A stretch of DNA of 64,000 nt, from NCBI GenBank assembly GCA_902490005.1, contig CABUCM010000001.1, positions 1 to 64,000 on the forward strand, read 5' to 3'. The position numbers were made by a program, and so were the translations under genes. The stretch's first letter is position 1. Each line of letters begins with the position of its first letter. The notes beneath the pieces were generated by a model. It saw nothing but the letters and a program-made list of their open reading frames with translations. It was not told where the DNA came from and made no database searches. This stretch comes from an uncultured Ruminiclostridium sp. Lineage in GTDB: Bacteria > Bacillota > Clostridia > Oscillospirales > Acutalibacteraceae. Shown here in pieces: positions 40,189-49,557 of this stretch.

Positions 40189-43074
40189 ATGGCAGAAATG
40201 ACAGGTAACCAGCTTCAAACCTTATACGCCGTGTATTATGGAAAATACGACGGCGTTTTGCGATATCAGGACGGGCTTTACGATGTGAGAAAGGCCTATT
40301 TTACCTCGGGCGGAAAGCGCCAAAAGAATAAGGTGGTCAAGGAGTCGGGCGACGTTTCTTACCGCTATGCCTACTTCATGGAACAAGGCCAGCCGCTGAA
40401 GTGGAAAAAGCTGGAAGGGTTCCGCCAGGTGGAAATCAGTGAGCCCGCCGCCAGCGGGGGCTATCAGATTTTGACCCAGGATGAAAACAAAAAAGTAACT
40501 AAAATTGCCTACTATGACCGGGAGCACCATTGGCGCCGTACGGATTATTATTCTCCTATGCTCAGACAGCAGCCTATGGAAATTTTAGAGCCAGGGGAGG
40601 ACGGCGCTCTTTTGCTTCGGGAGTTGAAAGCCGGCCGATATGACGACGCAAAGGCTCTTTATCCCTGCCGGGTCCCTGGCGATCCGGAGGCGGAAAGTTT
40701 TTTGTCCGGCCAGGTTCCGGTTCCTGAGGTGATGGCTAGATCCTCCCAGGGGGACTTTTATTATTGTGAGAAGGAAGCGGCCCAAAAGTGGGATGAACTG
40801 CTTGAGAATTACGAAAAGAGGCGGAACGCCCCAGAGGCTGTATTTCAAAAGACGGCGGAGGAACAGCCCGCCGCATTGGAACCCCAGGATGAGGACAAGC
40901 CCGACCGGGAAGGCGGGTTTACGGTAGCAGCCCGGCAGCCAGGCGGAGAGCCCGCCGGGGATAACTCCTATGAATGGGGCGCGGCGGATTCTGAATTTGA
41001 AAAATACAACGATGAGCCGGAAGACGCTTCCGGGGTGAAATATACGGAAGAATATGAATACCCCTATGGGGAGCCGAAACAGGAAGAAGAAAGCCCTGTT
41101 CCCGGCCCAAGCGGGGAGGGCTCCGCGCTTCCCAGGGAAGAGCCCGCTTACCGGTATGACCGGGTGGAGGGCCGGGAGCCTGAGGAGGCCGGCGGAAAAG
41201 GGGAAAGTGATGCCGGGGATATCCCGGCGGAGGAGCAAAAGCCCGCCCCCCGGCGTTACAATGTGGCGGTAAAGCCCATGAGCGCCGACACCTATACAGC
41301 CAGCGACCGGATCGCGCCGCCCGCGGTAAGGGAGGCCGTGGCCCAGGAGGACGGCGGCGCGGAGATCCCATATGGGGAAAAGGGCGAGCTAAAGGATTTG
41401 TGCAACGGCGTCATGAACGGCTGTCCCTATATTGCCATGGGGAAAATGAGCATCTGCGTGACTCCGGAGGAATGCTACTATTATTTCGGCAATGTGGAGG
41501 ACGGCTTGCGGGAGGGCCGTGGCCGTACCGCGATGATGGACGGCGGCACCGCCTTTGAGGGGGATTACCTACACGACAAAAGAGAAGGTTTCGGTACTTA
41601 TTATTATAAATCGGGAAAGCTTTGCTATGCCGGCGACTGGAAAAACAACCGCCGGGGCGGTATGGGCGTATCCTTTAAAGCCAGCAACGGCTCCTGCTAC
41701 GCGGGCTTTTGGGATGAAGACAGCCCAGTAGGCCCGGGGGCTTTGCTGACCAAGGAAAAGGGCTTGGTTTACGCCGGCTACTTTGAGGACGGCAAACGAA
41801 GCGGGGCCGGCGTCACCTTCCAGCCGGAAGATAATTCCCTGTTTATCGGCCAGTGGAGAAACGGAGTTCAGCTTTTGAAGGGGACCCTGGTGAACCAGGA
41901 GGGCCTGCTGCTTTATTCCGGCGGCTTTGCCAACGGCAAACGCAGCGGCATCGGTACTGAGTACGATGAGAACGGCCAAGTGCGCTATACCGGAAAATGG
42001 GCGGAAAACGCCTGGAACGGGGAAGGCGTTTGGTACCGGGAAGACGGCCACGTGATAAAGGGCCAGTTCCTTGGCGGCGCGGTTCACGGCCAGGCGGTTG
42101 AATACAATAAAAACGGCGTAAAGCTGTATGAGGGCGGCTTTGAAAACGGCGTGTACAGCGGCAAAGGCTGCCGCTATTTCCCCGGAGGCGGACGGTACGA
42201 GGGCAGCTTCCTGGCTGGCTTGCCGGTAGGCTGGCTTGCCGGTTATGACGCCGACGGCAGCTTGGTTTACGAGGGCCATTGGGAAAACGACGAGTTCCAG
42301 GGCCAGGGCCGGTACTTTGTCAACGGGGAAAAGGTGTATGAAGGGGAATTTTCCCATAATCAGTTCGAGGGGCTGGGCGCGGAATATGAGAACGGCCAAA
42401 TCGCCTATCGGGGCGGCTTTGTCAGCAGCAGCCGGGATGGCCTAGGAGTGCTGTATGAAAACGGCGAGCCCAGGTTCGCGGGCGAATTCCGTGAAAACCG
42501 GATGCACGGCCGTATCAATGAAATAAAAGACGGCAGGGTTCAGGCTGAATGCGTTTATCAGGACGGCGTTCTGCGGTATGAAAAACGGTATGCCGTTTCC
42601 GATGAAAAGCTTTATCTGGCCTTTGAGGGCTTTGTGAAAAACGGAAAGCCCGGCGGTATGGGATGCCGCTATAACGCTTACGGCGAAAAGGTAGAGGAAG
42701 GCCTTTACCAGGATGGCGTACTGGCGAAAAGCATGCAGGTTACGCCGAAAAAGATGCCGTTGCTGCCGGAAAATCCGGAAAACCCCGAGTTCGAGGCTTA
42801 CCGGAAGGGGCCGGAGTACAGCATTGAAGCTTCCGTCTGCGGCGGGATTTATACCGGCGTGATGAAAAACGGCCTGCCCAATGGCCGGGGGACGATTCTG
42901 CACGCCGACCACCGGTACACCGGCGAATTTATCAATGGGATTCCCGCCGGCCGGGGCGTGCTTTATCAAAACGACGGCACCATCATCGAGGGGAATTTCT
43001 TTATGGACCGCGCCGGAGCCGCGGGACTGCAGTGTCTCGCCTTTGAAAACGGCGTGGAATATTGGTATCAATAA
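40189..43074 (+). CDS. Very large MORN-repeat protein
   Basis: 961 residues, no signal peptide, so cytoplasmic. Residues 1-225 form a domain I cannot name (YAVYYGKYDGVLRYQDGLYDVRKAYFTSGGKRQ...). Residues about 225-395 are acidic, proline-rich and disordered. From about 410 to the end some twenty MORN repeats follow (G-x-YEGxWxNGKxxGxG pattern, e.g. FEGDYLHDKREGFGTYYYKSG), with a short gap near 860-880. MORN arrays form long beta ribbons for protein or lipid binding. Bacterial examples of this size are unusual. A GAAA-capped hairpin (43079-43104) links it to the MBL gene. Confidence 0.85.
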   Translation: MAEMTGNQLQTLYAVYYGKYDGVLRYQDGLYDVRKAYFTSGGKRQKNKVVKESGDVSYRYAYFMEQGQPLKWKKLEGFRQVEISEPAASGGYQILTQDENKKVTKIAYYDREHHWRRTDYYSPMLRQQPMEILEPGEDGALLLRELKAGRYDDAKALYPCRVPGDPEAESFLSGQVPVPEVMARSSQGDFYYCEKEAAQKWDELLENYEKRRNAPEAVFQKTAEEQPAALEPQDEDKPDREGGFTVAARQPGGEPAGDNSYEWGAADSEFEKYNDEPEDASGVKYTEEYEYPYGEPKQEEESPVPGPSGEGSALPREEPAYRYDRVEGREPEEAGGKGESDAGDIPAEEQKPAPRRYNVAVKPMSADTYTASDRIAPPAVREAVAQEDGGAEIPYGEKGELKDLCNGVMNGCPYIAMGKMSICVTPEECYYYFGNVEDGLREGRGRTAMMDGGTAFEGDYLHDKREGFGTYYYKSGKLCYAGDWKNNRRGGMGVSFKASNGSCYAGFWDEDSPVGPGALLTKEKGLVYAGYFEDGKRSGAGVTFQPEDNSLFIGQWRNGVQLLKGTLVNQEGLLLYSGGFANGKRSGIGTEYDENGQVRYTGKWAENAWNGEGVWYREDGHVIKGQFLGGAVHGQAVEYNKNGVKLYEGGFENGVYSGKGCRYFPGGGRYEGSFLAGLPVGWLAGYDADGSLVYEGHWENDEFQGQGRYFVNGEKVYEGEFSHNQFEGLGAEYENGQIAYRGGFVSSSRDGLGVLYENGEPRFAGEFRENRMHGRINEIKDGRVQAECVYQDGVLRYEKRYAVSDEKLYLAFEGFVKNGKPGGMGCRYNAYGEKVEEGLYQDGVLAKSMQVTPKKMPLLPENPENPEFEAYRKGPEYSIEASVCGGIYTGVMKNGLPNGRGTILHADHRYTGEFINGIPAGRGVLYQNDGTIIEGNFFMDRAGAAGLQCLAFENGVEYWYQ

Positions 43075-43078
43075 GCCG

Positions 43079-43104
43079 AAAGGGCGGGCGAAAGCCTGCC
43101 CTTT
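43079..43104 (+). repeat. GAAA-capped hairpin between the MORN and MBL genes
   Basis: AAAGGGCGGGC pairs with GCCTGCCCTTT (one wobble) around GAAA. It lacks a long T-run, so it may be a weak terminator or an intercistronic stabiliser like the one at 19798-19827. Confidence 0.65.
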
Positions 43105-43149
43105 CCTATCGTTTCGCCGCGGAATTTGTAAAATTTCCAAGAATGGGAA

Positions 43150-44493
43150 GTGAGTGTGTTGGATTGGCTGGAAATGCACAATCTGGAGTTTGGGGAATGC
43201 ACCGTGCTGGGAAGCCTGGAGGGAAATATCCTAATGGTGGACTGCGGTTCTATGAATGTAAAAATCCGGGATTCAGATATGGAAGTCACCGATTATGTGG
43301 AAAACAATATTGTGCCCCGGTATTTTGACGCCAAGGAGCGCTCTTTTCTGCTGACTCATTTTCACAGGGACCATATGAGCGGCCTGCGGTATTTACTAAA
43401 GCGGGATCGGGGCTTTTTTCAGCGGGTGTTCGTACCTGCGGCCTCTGTTAATTCGGAAGGAAGGGCGCTGCTCATCGAATTTGCCCTTTATGTGTTCGCC
43501 TTTTTAGGCCGGCAGAGCGAATATTCTCAGATGAGCGTCGGCGCCCTGCGGATTTTTGAACGGCTTCATTACGCTTTGGGCCTCGACCATGTGTACTCCC
43601 TGGGCAGAGGGTCCCAGTTCGATTTTGAGGGGGTAGCCTACGACGTTTTATGGCCCGCAAAGGGGGACTATCCCTTTTCCCAGCTGTTCACCGACATCGT
43701 GGACGAACTGGACGTGTGCCTTTCCTCTCCGTTTTTAGGCAGAGGGGCGCCGGAATTTTTGTCCCTGAAAAACCAGTTCTGCGGGGAATATTTGAGGCTG
43801 TGCCAATTGACGGATCCTCAAAAGCGGGGCTTTCTGGGGGACATGGAGGAAACCTTGGCTAAATGCAAGGCACTGCTGGATAAAATCGAGGCCATGGCTC
43901 CCAGCTTACAGCTGATCCCCGCGGCGCAGAATATTATTGAAATTCTCAGCAGGCCGGCGGTACGGGAGGAATACGCCAACGCCCAGAATATGGCGAGCAT
44001 CGTGTTCCAAAACCACAGGACCCGGGAAGCCAGCCTGGACGATATCATTATGACCGGCGACGCAACCCCGGAAACCTTTGATGAGATCGCGGAGGACCTT
44101 TACGACGCTTATTATATTTTTAAAGCGCCCCATCACGGCACCGCCAGCAGCTGGTCCCACTTGTTTAAGGATATTTTGAAGTCTCATATCCTGATTTCCA
44201 ACGGGGATTACCATGCCGCCGGAGGCGTCTGTATGGAGTGGGCGGAGGATGAAGGCATCAAGCATTGCTCCAATAACGCCGCCTGCGCTTGGTTTCAGGA
44301 GAAGGGAAGCTGCTGCAACCGCACCTCCTATTGCTGGGAAATCTGTGAAAAAGGGGCGTTGACCCTGCGGTGCCCTAAGGTAAGCGGCGGCGCCAGGGAT
44401 TCCGGCTGCGGGATCTACGTGATCTCCTTCCAATCGGACAAGGGATGCTTCTGCGACGGGGATGAAATGCCTTCCCGGTCCCGAAACCCGTGA
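43150..44493 (+). CDS. ComEC-like metallo-beta-lactamase-fold hydrolase
   Basis: 447 residues if GTG 43150 is the start; TTG 43159 is possible. MBL fold with an intact metal site: VDCGS, H70-F-H72-R-D74-H75, TGDA near 305 and HHG near 328, then SNGDYH. This spacing matches the ComEC/Rec2 branch of the superfamily (DNA-related nucleases). A 150-residue helical insertion sits between the two halves, and the C-terminal 90 residues are unusually cysteine-rich (about ten Cys), possibly a zinc or Fe-S module. Paired with the MORN protein by position only; function unknown. Confidence 0.8.
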   Translation: MSVLDWLEMHNLEFGECTVLGSLEGNILMVDCGSMNVKIRDSDMEVTDYVENNIVPRYFDAKERSFLLTHFHRDHMSGLRYLLKRDRGFFQRVFVPAASVNSEGRALLIEFALYVFAFLGRQSEYSQMSVGALRIFERLHYALGLDHVYSLGRGSQFDFEGVAYDVLWPAKGDYPFSQLFTDIVDELDVCLSSPFLGRGAPEFLSLKNQFCGEYLRLCQLTDPQKRGFLGDMEETLAKCKALLDKIEAMAPSLQLIPAAQNIIEILSRPAVREEYANAQNMASIVFQNHRTREASLDDIIMTGDATPETFDEIAEDLYDAYYIFKAPHHGTASSWSHLFKDILKSHILISNGDYHAAGGVCMEWAEDEGIKHCSNNAACAWFQEKGSCCNRTSYCWEICEKGALTLRCPKVSGGARDSGCGIYVISFQSDKGCFCDGDEMPSRSRNP

Positions 44494-44528
44494 TCCGCCG
44501 GAAAATGATAAATTTGCCAATCAAATAC

Positions 44529-44571
44529 AAGGGCCCGGCGGCAGAAGGTTTCTGCTCGGCCGGCCCTTTTT
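44529..44571 (+). terminator. Terminator of the MBL gene
   Basis: GGGCC/GGCCC outer and GCAGAA/TTCTGC inner stems with TTTTT after the outer arm; it ends 12 bases before the next start codon. Confidence 0.85.
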
Positions 44572-44582
44572 CAGGAGAAGCT

Positions 44583-45407
44583 ATGAAAACCTTATATGTA
44601 TCGGATTTAGATGGCACCCTGCTGACGCCGGAAAAGAAAATCAGCGGGGCCTCCGCGGACATTTTAAATAAGCTGATTCAAAAAGGCGTGCTGTTTACCG
44701 TGGCTACCGCCCGGTCGCCGGCTACGGCCTGCGAGGCGCTTTCCAACCTGGACCTGCAGCTGCCGGGAATCCTGTTAAACGGCGCGGTGCTTTACGATTT
44801 TCAAAACCGGCGGTTCGCCGGCAGCGCCCCTATGTCCTGCCAGGCCGCGGCGGAAGCCCTCGCCGTATACCGGCAGGCGGGCCGGCTGCCCTTTCTCTAT
44901 ACCCTGGAGGACAATGAAATCTGTGTATCCTATGAACGGTTCGGACACCAGGCGGAGGAACGTTTCTGCCAGGAACGGAAGGGCAAGGCCTATAAAAGAT
45001 TTGAGCAAAGGGAGCTGCTTCTGACCCCGGAAGATGTGCCCATTTACTTTACCATGATGGACGAAAAGGAAATCGTAGAGCCTTTGTACCAGCGGATCCA
45101 AAAGATTCCGGGGCTAAAAGCGGCCTTTTACCGTGATAATTACGAGGACGTATACTTTTTAGAGGTGTTCAGCAGCCAGGCCAGCAAAAGCCTGGCGGTA
45201 CAGCGGCTGAAGGAAAGCCTGGGAGCCGATAGGGTGGTGGCTTTTGGCGATAACGGCAACGACGTGGATATGCTCTTATCCGCGGATATAGGCTGCGCCG
45301 TGGGGAACGCCGCGCCGGCAGCCAAGGCGTCGGCGGACCGGGTCATCGGGGCCAACACGGAGGACGGCGTAGCGGAATATCTGAAACCGCTTATGGACAA
45401 AATGTAA
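44583..45407 (+). CDS. HAD-superfamily (Cof-type) phosphatase
   Basis: 274 residues from ATG 44583 behind AGGAG; a longer frame from 44490 crosses the upstream terminator and is rejected. HAD motif I VSDLDGTLL with nucleophile Asp, motif II TVATARSP, motif III Lys and IV GDNGNDVDML. Cof-type enzymes dephosphorylate sugar phosphates or cofactor phosphates in the cytoplasm; substrate not readable. Stands alone before the thyX operon. Confidence 0.9.
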   Translation: MKTLYVSDLDGTLLTPEKKISGASADILNKLIQKGVLFTVATARSPATACEALSNLDLQLPGILLNGAVLYDFQNRRFAGSAPMSCQAAAEALAVYRQAGRLPFLYTLEDNEICVSYERFGHQAEERFCQERKGKAYKRFEQRELLLTPEDVPIYFTMMDEKEIVEPLYQRIQKIPGLKAAFYRDNYEDVYFLEVFSSQASKSLAVQRLKESLGADRVVAFGDNGNDVDMLLSADIGCAVGNAAPAAKASADRVIGANTEDGVAEYLKPLMDKM

Positions 45408-45434
45408 AATCAGCGCCTGGAAAAGCCCTTTTGG

Positions 45435-45463
45435 TTGAATCTGGGCAAAAGATTTGTTATAAT
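45435..45463 (+). promoter_or_regulatory. Promoter of the thyX operon (TTGAAT-N17-TATAAT)
   Basis: TTGAAT 45435-45440 and TATAAT 45458-45463, 33 bases before the TTG start. It rules out any thyX start further upstream. Confidence 0.85.
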
Positions 45464-45496
45464 AACTCTGTTAATGTAAATTTGGGAGGGATTTTT

Positions 45497-46276
45497 TTGG
45501 CAAAGGTTACGCTGCTGACCCATACGCCAATGCCGGAGCAAACCGTCGCGGCGGCGGCTAAGCTGTGTTATTCCGCGGCGGAAATCGATAAAATCTATGA
45601 AGGACTGACGCCGGAAAAAACCGCCTCCTTTGTGGATATGCTTTCGGAGATCGGCCATGAAAGCCCCATTGAGCACGCCAGTTTTACCTTTGGCATCGAG
45701 GGGGTTTCCCGTTCCTTTCTGGCCCAGGTGACCCGGCACCGCATGGCTTCCTTCAGCGTGCAGAGCCAGCGGTATGTGAAAGAAAACATGTTTGAATACG
45801 TCCTGCCGCCGGAGATTGAATCGATCCCCGAGGCCAGGGAGGAATATATTAAGGCGATGGAAGAGGACCAGGCCCATTATGACAGCCTGACCGCCATTTT
45901 GAAAGAAAAGCACAAAAAGGCGTTTTTAGCGGAAGGCAGGCCGGAAAAAGAGGCTGGCCGCCTGGCGGAGAAAAAAGCCATCGAGGATGCCCGTTTTGTC
46001 CTGCCAAACGCCTGCAACACGAAAATGATCTGCACCCTGAACGCCAGAAGCCTGATGAACTTTTTTACCCTGCGGTGCTGTAACCGGGCCCAGTGGGAAA
46101 TCCGAGATGTGGCGGACCAGATGTTCCAGCTGGTGTACGCCGTGGCGCCTAAGCTGTTTCAAAACGCGGGGCCATCCTGCGTGAGAGGAGCGTGCTCCGA
46201 AGGGAAAATGTCCTGCGGAAAAATGAAAGAAGTACGGCAGCGGTTCGGTGCCATGAGGGAGCAGTGCCATGGCTAA
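45497..46276 (+). CDS. thyX: Flavin-dependent thymidylate synthase ThyX
   Basis: 259 residues, start TTG 45497 with GGGAGGG 7 bases upstream. The ThyX motif RHRMASFSVQSQR is complete, followed by a long helical middle and NARSLMNFFTLRCCNRAQWEIRDVA. It methylates dUMP to dTMP with methylene-THF and FADH2, unlike ThyA. First gene of an operon with tmk (8-base overlap) and the 5-formyl-THF cyclo-ligase, which ties dTMP formation to the folate pool. Confidence 0.95.
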   Translation: MAKVTLLTHTPMPEQTVAAAAKLCYSAAEIDKIYEGLTPEKTASFVDMLSEIGHESPIEHASFTFGIEGVSRSFLAQVTRHRMASFSVQSQRYVKENMFEYVLPPEIESIPEAREEYIKAMEEDQAHYDSLTAILKEKHKKAFLAEGRPEKEAGRLAEKKAIEDARFVLPNACNTKMICTLNARSLMNFFTLRCCNRAQWEIRDVADQMFQLVYAVAPKLFQNAGPSCVRGACSEGKMSCGKMKEVRQRFGAMREQCHG

Positions 46277-46937
46277 GGGAAAACTGATCGTCATGGAGGG
46301 GCTGGACGGCTCTGGAAAGGCCACCCAGACCGCTCTGCTGTGCGAATATTTAGAGAAGCTTGGCCATAAGGTAAAGCATGTGGAGTTTCCCGATTACCGG
46401 GAACCCTCATCCGCTTTGGTAAAAATGTATCTGAACAAGGAGTTCGGCTCCAACCCTGAAGATGTGAACGCTTACGCCGCCTCGTCCTTTTACGCGGTGG
46501 ACCGTTACGCCAGCTATCTGCGGTTTTGGAAAAAGGACTACCTTGCCGGGACAGTCATTGTGGCGGACCGGTATACCACCTCCAACGCGGTGTATCAAAT
46601 GGAAAAAACGCCTTGGGCGGATTGGAATAAATACCTGGCTTGGTTACAAGACTATGAGTATGAGAAATTAGAGCTCCCCAAGCCGGATTTGGTTCTGTTT
46701 TTGGATATGCCCACCCAGATTTCACAAAAGCTGTTAAGCGGCCGGTATGACGGCGACGAGGGAAAAAAGGACTTGCATGAAAGCAATGTGGACTTTTTAG
46801 CCCGGTGCCGCCAAACCGCTCTTTTCGCGGCGGAAAAAATGGGCTGGCATACGGTGGCTTGTTCCCATCTGGGAGAGCCCCGGCCGATTGAAGCCATTCA
46901 ACAGGATATTCAGGAGATTGTATCCAAGGAGCTGTAA
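46269..46937 (+). CDS. tmk: Thymidylate kinase
   Basis: 222 residues. P-loop G11-LDGSGK17, DRY motif at VADRYTTSN, and a LID-like YDGDEGKKD. It phosphorylates dTMP to dTDP directly after ThyX. The ATG lies inside the end of thyX (8-base overlap), so translation is coupled. The sequence GLDGSGKATQ differs from the common GxDGAGKTTQ in having S and A in the loop. Confidence 0.92.
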   Translation: MAKGKLIVMEGLDGSGKATQTALLCEYLEKLGHKVKHVEFPDYREPSSALVKMYLNKEFGSNPEDVNAYAASSFYAVDRYASYLRFWKKDYLAGTVIVADRYTTSNAVYQMEKTPWADWNKYLAWLQDYEYEKLELPKPDLVLFLDMPTQISQKLLSGRYDGDEGKKDLHESNVDFLARCRQTALFAAEKMGWHTVACSHLGEPRPIEAIQQDIQEIVSKEL

Positions 46938-46950
46938 GGAGGATGCTGCG

Positions 46951-47490
46951 ATGATCGCTTTGTTTTTGGCGCAGGGATTTGAGGAAATAGAGGCATTGGC
47001 CGTGATAGACGTGCTGAGAAGAGCCGAGCTGCCGGTGAAAACCGTCGGCGTGGGAGGAAAAGAAATCACCGGAGCCCACAATATCTGCGTAAAGACAGAC
47101 CTGGAGGAGAAAGAAATTTCTACCGACGAACTGGAAGCGGTGGTGCTTCCCGGCGGGATGCCCGGCACCTTGAATTTAGAAAAATCCCCAATTGTCCGGA
47201 CCTGCGTCCGTTACTGCTATGAAAACGGGCTGTATGTCTGCGCTATCTGCGCCGCGCCCTCCATTTTAGGCCATATGGGGCTGACGGAGGGAAAAGAGGT
47301 CGCCTGCTTCCCGGGATTTGAAAAAGAACTGAAGGGGGCCGTCGGCACCGATTTAAGCGTGGTGGCCGACGGGAAAATGGTCACCGGCAAAGGTCCCGGC
47401 GTGGCGGTGGATTTTGCTTTGGAGATCGTGGCCCAGCTTTGCGGCAAGGCGGAATCCAGCAAGATTAGGATGGCAATGCAATGCCAGTAA
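46951..47490 (+). CDS. DJ-1/PfpI family protein
   Basis: 179 residues from ATG 46951 behind AAGGAGG. DJ-1 marks: LAQGFEEIEAL with the conserved glutamate, VVLPGGMPGT, and the nucleophile elbow AIC100AAPSIL. DJ-1-type proteins act on glyoxal-derived adducts or as redox chaperones; exact role unclear. Fits between tmk and the cyclo-ligase gene, overlapping the latter by 10 bases. Confidence 0.88.
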   Translation: MIALFLAQGFEEIEALAVIDVLRRAELPVKTVGVGGKEITGAHNICVKTDLEEKEISTDELEAVVLPGGMPGTLNLEKSPIVRTCVRYCYENGLYVCAICAAPSILGHMGLTEGKEVACFPGFEKELKGAVGTDLSVVADGKMVTGKGPGVAVDFALEIVAQLCGKAESSKIRMAMQCQ

Positions 47491-48101
47491 GGGATATTCG
47501 CCTGCTGAAAACAGAACTTCGGCAAAAATATAAGCGGATTCGGAAAAATCTGGAACCTGAGAAGCAGCGGGCTCTGGATTCTGAAATCCAGACCCGGCTT
47601 TTGACCCTGCGGCAGTATCGGGAAAACGATGTGATTTTCACTTATCTCTCCAAGCCCATCGAGGTGGATACCTTTAATTTGGTGCGGGCCGCCTGGGCCA
47701 ACCGGAAAAGGGTTGCGGTTCCCCGGTGCGTGCCTGAAACCACCCAAATGGAGTTTTACTATATTACCTCTATGGATGACCTGGCCCCCGGCGCCTTCGG
47801 CGTGCTGGAGCCGATCCCTGAAAGATGCCAGATGGTCACCGACTACAGCCGGGGGCTGTGCATTGTCCCGGGGCTTTGCTTTGACGCGGAGGGCTACCGC
47901 TTAGGCTATGGAAAAGGGTATTATGACCGCTTTTTATCCGCGTTTCGCGGTGTAACGGTGGGAATTTGCTATACAGCCTGTACCCAGTGGAAACTTCCCC
48001 ACGGCCGGTATGACAGGCAAATTCAATTTCTGATTACAGAAAAATATATCCGCAGAACCTTTCATAAGAATGCGGAAAACGGAGGCAGCCATGAACGATG
48101 A
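47481..48101 (+). CDS. 5-formyltetrahydrofolate cyclo-ligase family protein
   Basis: 206 residues. Family signature at the end: GYGKGYYDRFL with the ATP/folate-binding residues; DAEGYRLGYG precedes it, and KTELRQKYKRIRK opens the protein. It converts 5-formyl-THF to methenyl-THF with ATP, returning folate to the pool used by ThyX in the same operon. Start overlaps the DJ-1 gene by 10 bases, end overlaps mltG by 11. Confidence 0.9.
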   Translation: MPVRDIRLLKTELRQKYKRIRKNLEPEKQRALDSEIQTRLLTLRQYRENDVIFTYLSKPIEVDTFNLVRAAWANRKRVAVPRCVPETTQMEFYYITSMDDLAPGAFGVLEPIPERCQMVTDYSRGLCIVPGLCFDAEGYRLGYGKGYYDRFLSAFRGVTVGICYTACTQWKLPHGRYDRQIQFLITEKYIRRTFHKNAENGGSHER

Positions 48102-49551
48102 CAAGAGACCTTATCTTCCCAATGACCCGGATCTGAACGATCTTTTGGGCTTAGGAAGCGAGGATAACGTTTCTTCTCCTGATCTGGGAACTTTCGGCGG
48201 CTATGACGGCGGCCTGGGAGAGGGCCCGGCGCCGGATTACACCGACGCGTCTTCCTATGGCGATCCCATCGATCCTTTGGAAGAAGAAGGAGACGTGCTG
48301 AACAGCTTCAGCGAAAAGGACGCTTACGAGCAGAGAAAAAACCCTGTGGCCGAAGTCAGGGAGCAAAACTCCCGGACAAGAACCCAGGAGGAAATCAACA
48401 GGGAGAAGGCCCAAGTGAAGGCGGAGAAAAAACGCAGAAAGAAAAAATCCAAGAAAAACGGCTGCCTTTTTAAAATGGTCTGGCTGGTCATGATCGTATT
48501 GGTGTCTGTCGTATTGGCCCAATACATAATGATTGGAGCCAACGACCTGCTGGCGGTAAACCGGACGGAAGGCACCACACAGGTCAGTATCCCCGCCGAC
48601 GCGGATATCGACACGGTGGCGGATATTTTACAGGATGCGGGCGTCATCAATTCATCCCAGTTTTTCAAATTGTATATGAAGCTGACCAAGCCGGGCACCA
48701 CCTTTACCAAGGGTGATTATACCGACATGAAGACCAATTTGGACTATGAGGCCATCGTCACCTATCTCCAGACCCAGTCTAACCGCAGCGATGAAGTCAG
48801 CGTCACCTTCCTGGAGGGCATGAGCCTGCAAAGCTTTGGCGAGACCTTGGAGGAAAAAGGCGTATGCGGCAAGGATGAATTCCTGGAAAAGTGCAACTCC
48901 ACCGAATTTGACGAGGACTACACGTTCCTGGCCAATATCACGAATAATAATGAGCGTTATTACCGCCTAGAGGGCTACCTGTTCCCAGATACCTACGATT
49001 TCTATCAGGACAGCGACCCAGAGACGGTGATCCGGAAATGCCTGTATAACTTCGAGCTTAAGGTGATGGATCCCAGCATCGAGCAGGAGGACGGCACCGA
49101 GATCAGCGTGGCGGATCTTGCCCAGCAGAACGGGTTTAGCGTGGACCAGCTGATTACCCTGGCTTCTATGGTCCAGGCTGAGGGCGCCGATGAAAACGAC
49201 ATGCGGGTTATCGCCCACATTTTCCGCAACCGCTTGAACCCAGAAATGAACGAAGGCGTCAGCCAGTTAGGTTCCGACCCGACAGTGTATTATCCCTATG
49301 CCAGCAGAGAGGACGCGCCGGAGGGCTTTGAAAGCCGCTATGACACTTATACGATCATAGGCCTGCCCCCGGGGCCCATCGATAACCCCGGCATGATGGC
49401 CATTAACGCGGTGCTCAATCCCGACACCACCTACGATTACCTCTATTTCTGCCATGCCGCCGACGGCACGCCTTATTACGCTCATACACAGGAAGGCCAC
49501 CAAGAAAACCTGATAGAAGCCGGCCTGGTGGATCCTAACAGCGAGGGTTAA
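48091..49551 (+). CDS. mltG: Endolytic transglycosylase MltG
   Basis: 486 residues from ATG 48091 behind GGAGG. An acidic cytoplasmic N-terminus (1-110), Lys/Arg-rich stretch (KAEKKRRKKKSKKNG), one membrane span (about 130-150), a LysM-like region, and the YceG domain with LASMVQAEGADENDM...HIFRNRL and LGSDPTVYYP. It cuts new glycan strands at the membrane and sets their length. The long charged N-terminus is typical of Gram-positive members. Confidence 0.92.
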   Translation: MNDDKRPYLPNDPDLNDLLGLGSEDNVSSPDLGTFGGYDGGLGEGPAPDYTDASSYGDPIDPLEEEGDVLNSFSEKDAYEQRKNPVAEVREQNSRTRTQEEINREKAQVKAEKKRRKKKSKKNGCLFKMVWLVMIVLVSVVLAQYIMIGANDLLAVNRTEGTTQVSIPADADIDTVADILQDAGVINSSQFFKLYMKLTKPGTTFTKGDYTDMKTNLDYEAIVTYLQTQSNRSDEVSVTFLEGMSLQSFGETLEEKGVCGKDEFLEKCNSTEFDEDYTFLANITNNNERYYRLEGYLFPDTYDFYQDSDPETVIRKCLYNFELKVMDPSIEQEDGTEISVADLAQQNGFSVDQLITLASMVQAEGADENDMRVIAHIFRNRLNPEMNEGVSQLGSDPTVYYPYASREDAPEGFESRYDTYTIIGLPPGPIDNPGMMAINAVLNPDTTYDYLYFCHAADGTPYYAHTQEGHQENLIEAGLVDPNSEG

Positions 49552-49557
49552 GGCTTG

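Noticed and set aside
44490..44582. A longer N-terminus for the HAD phosphatase starting at 44490.
   Set aside because: It would translate through the intrinsic terminator of the MBL gene; ATG 44583 has a good AGGAG site and starts right at the HAD motif.
45431..45496. An upstream start of ThyX.
   Set aside because: The promoter -35 and -10 (45435-45463) lie inside that stretch, so it is not in the mRNA.
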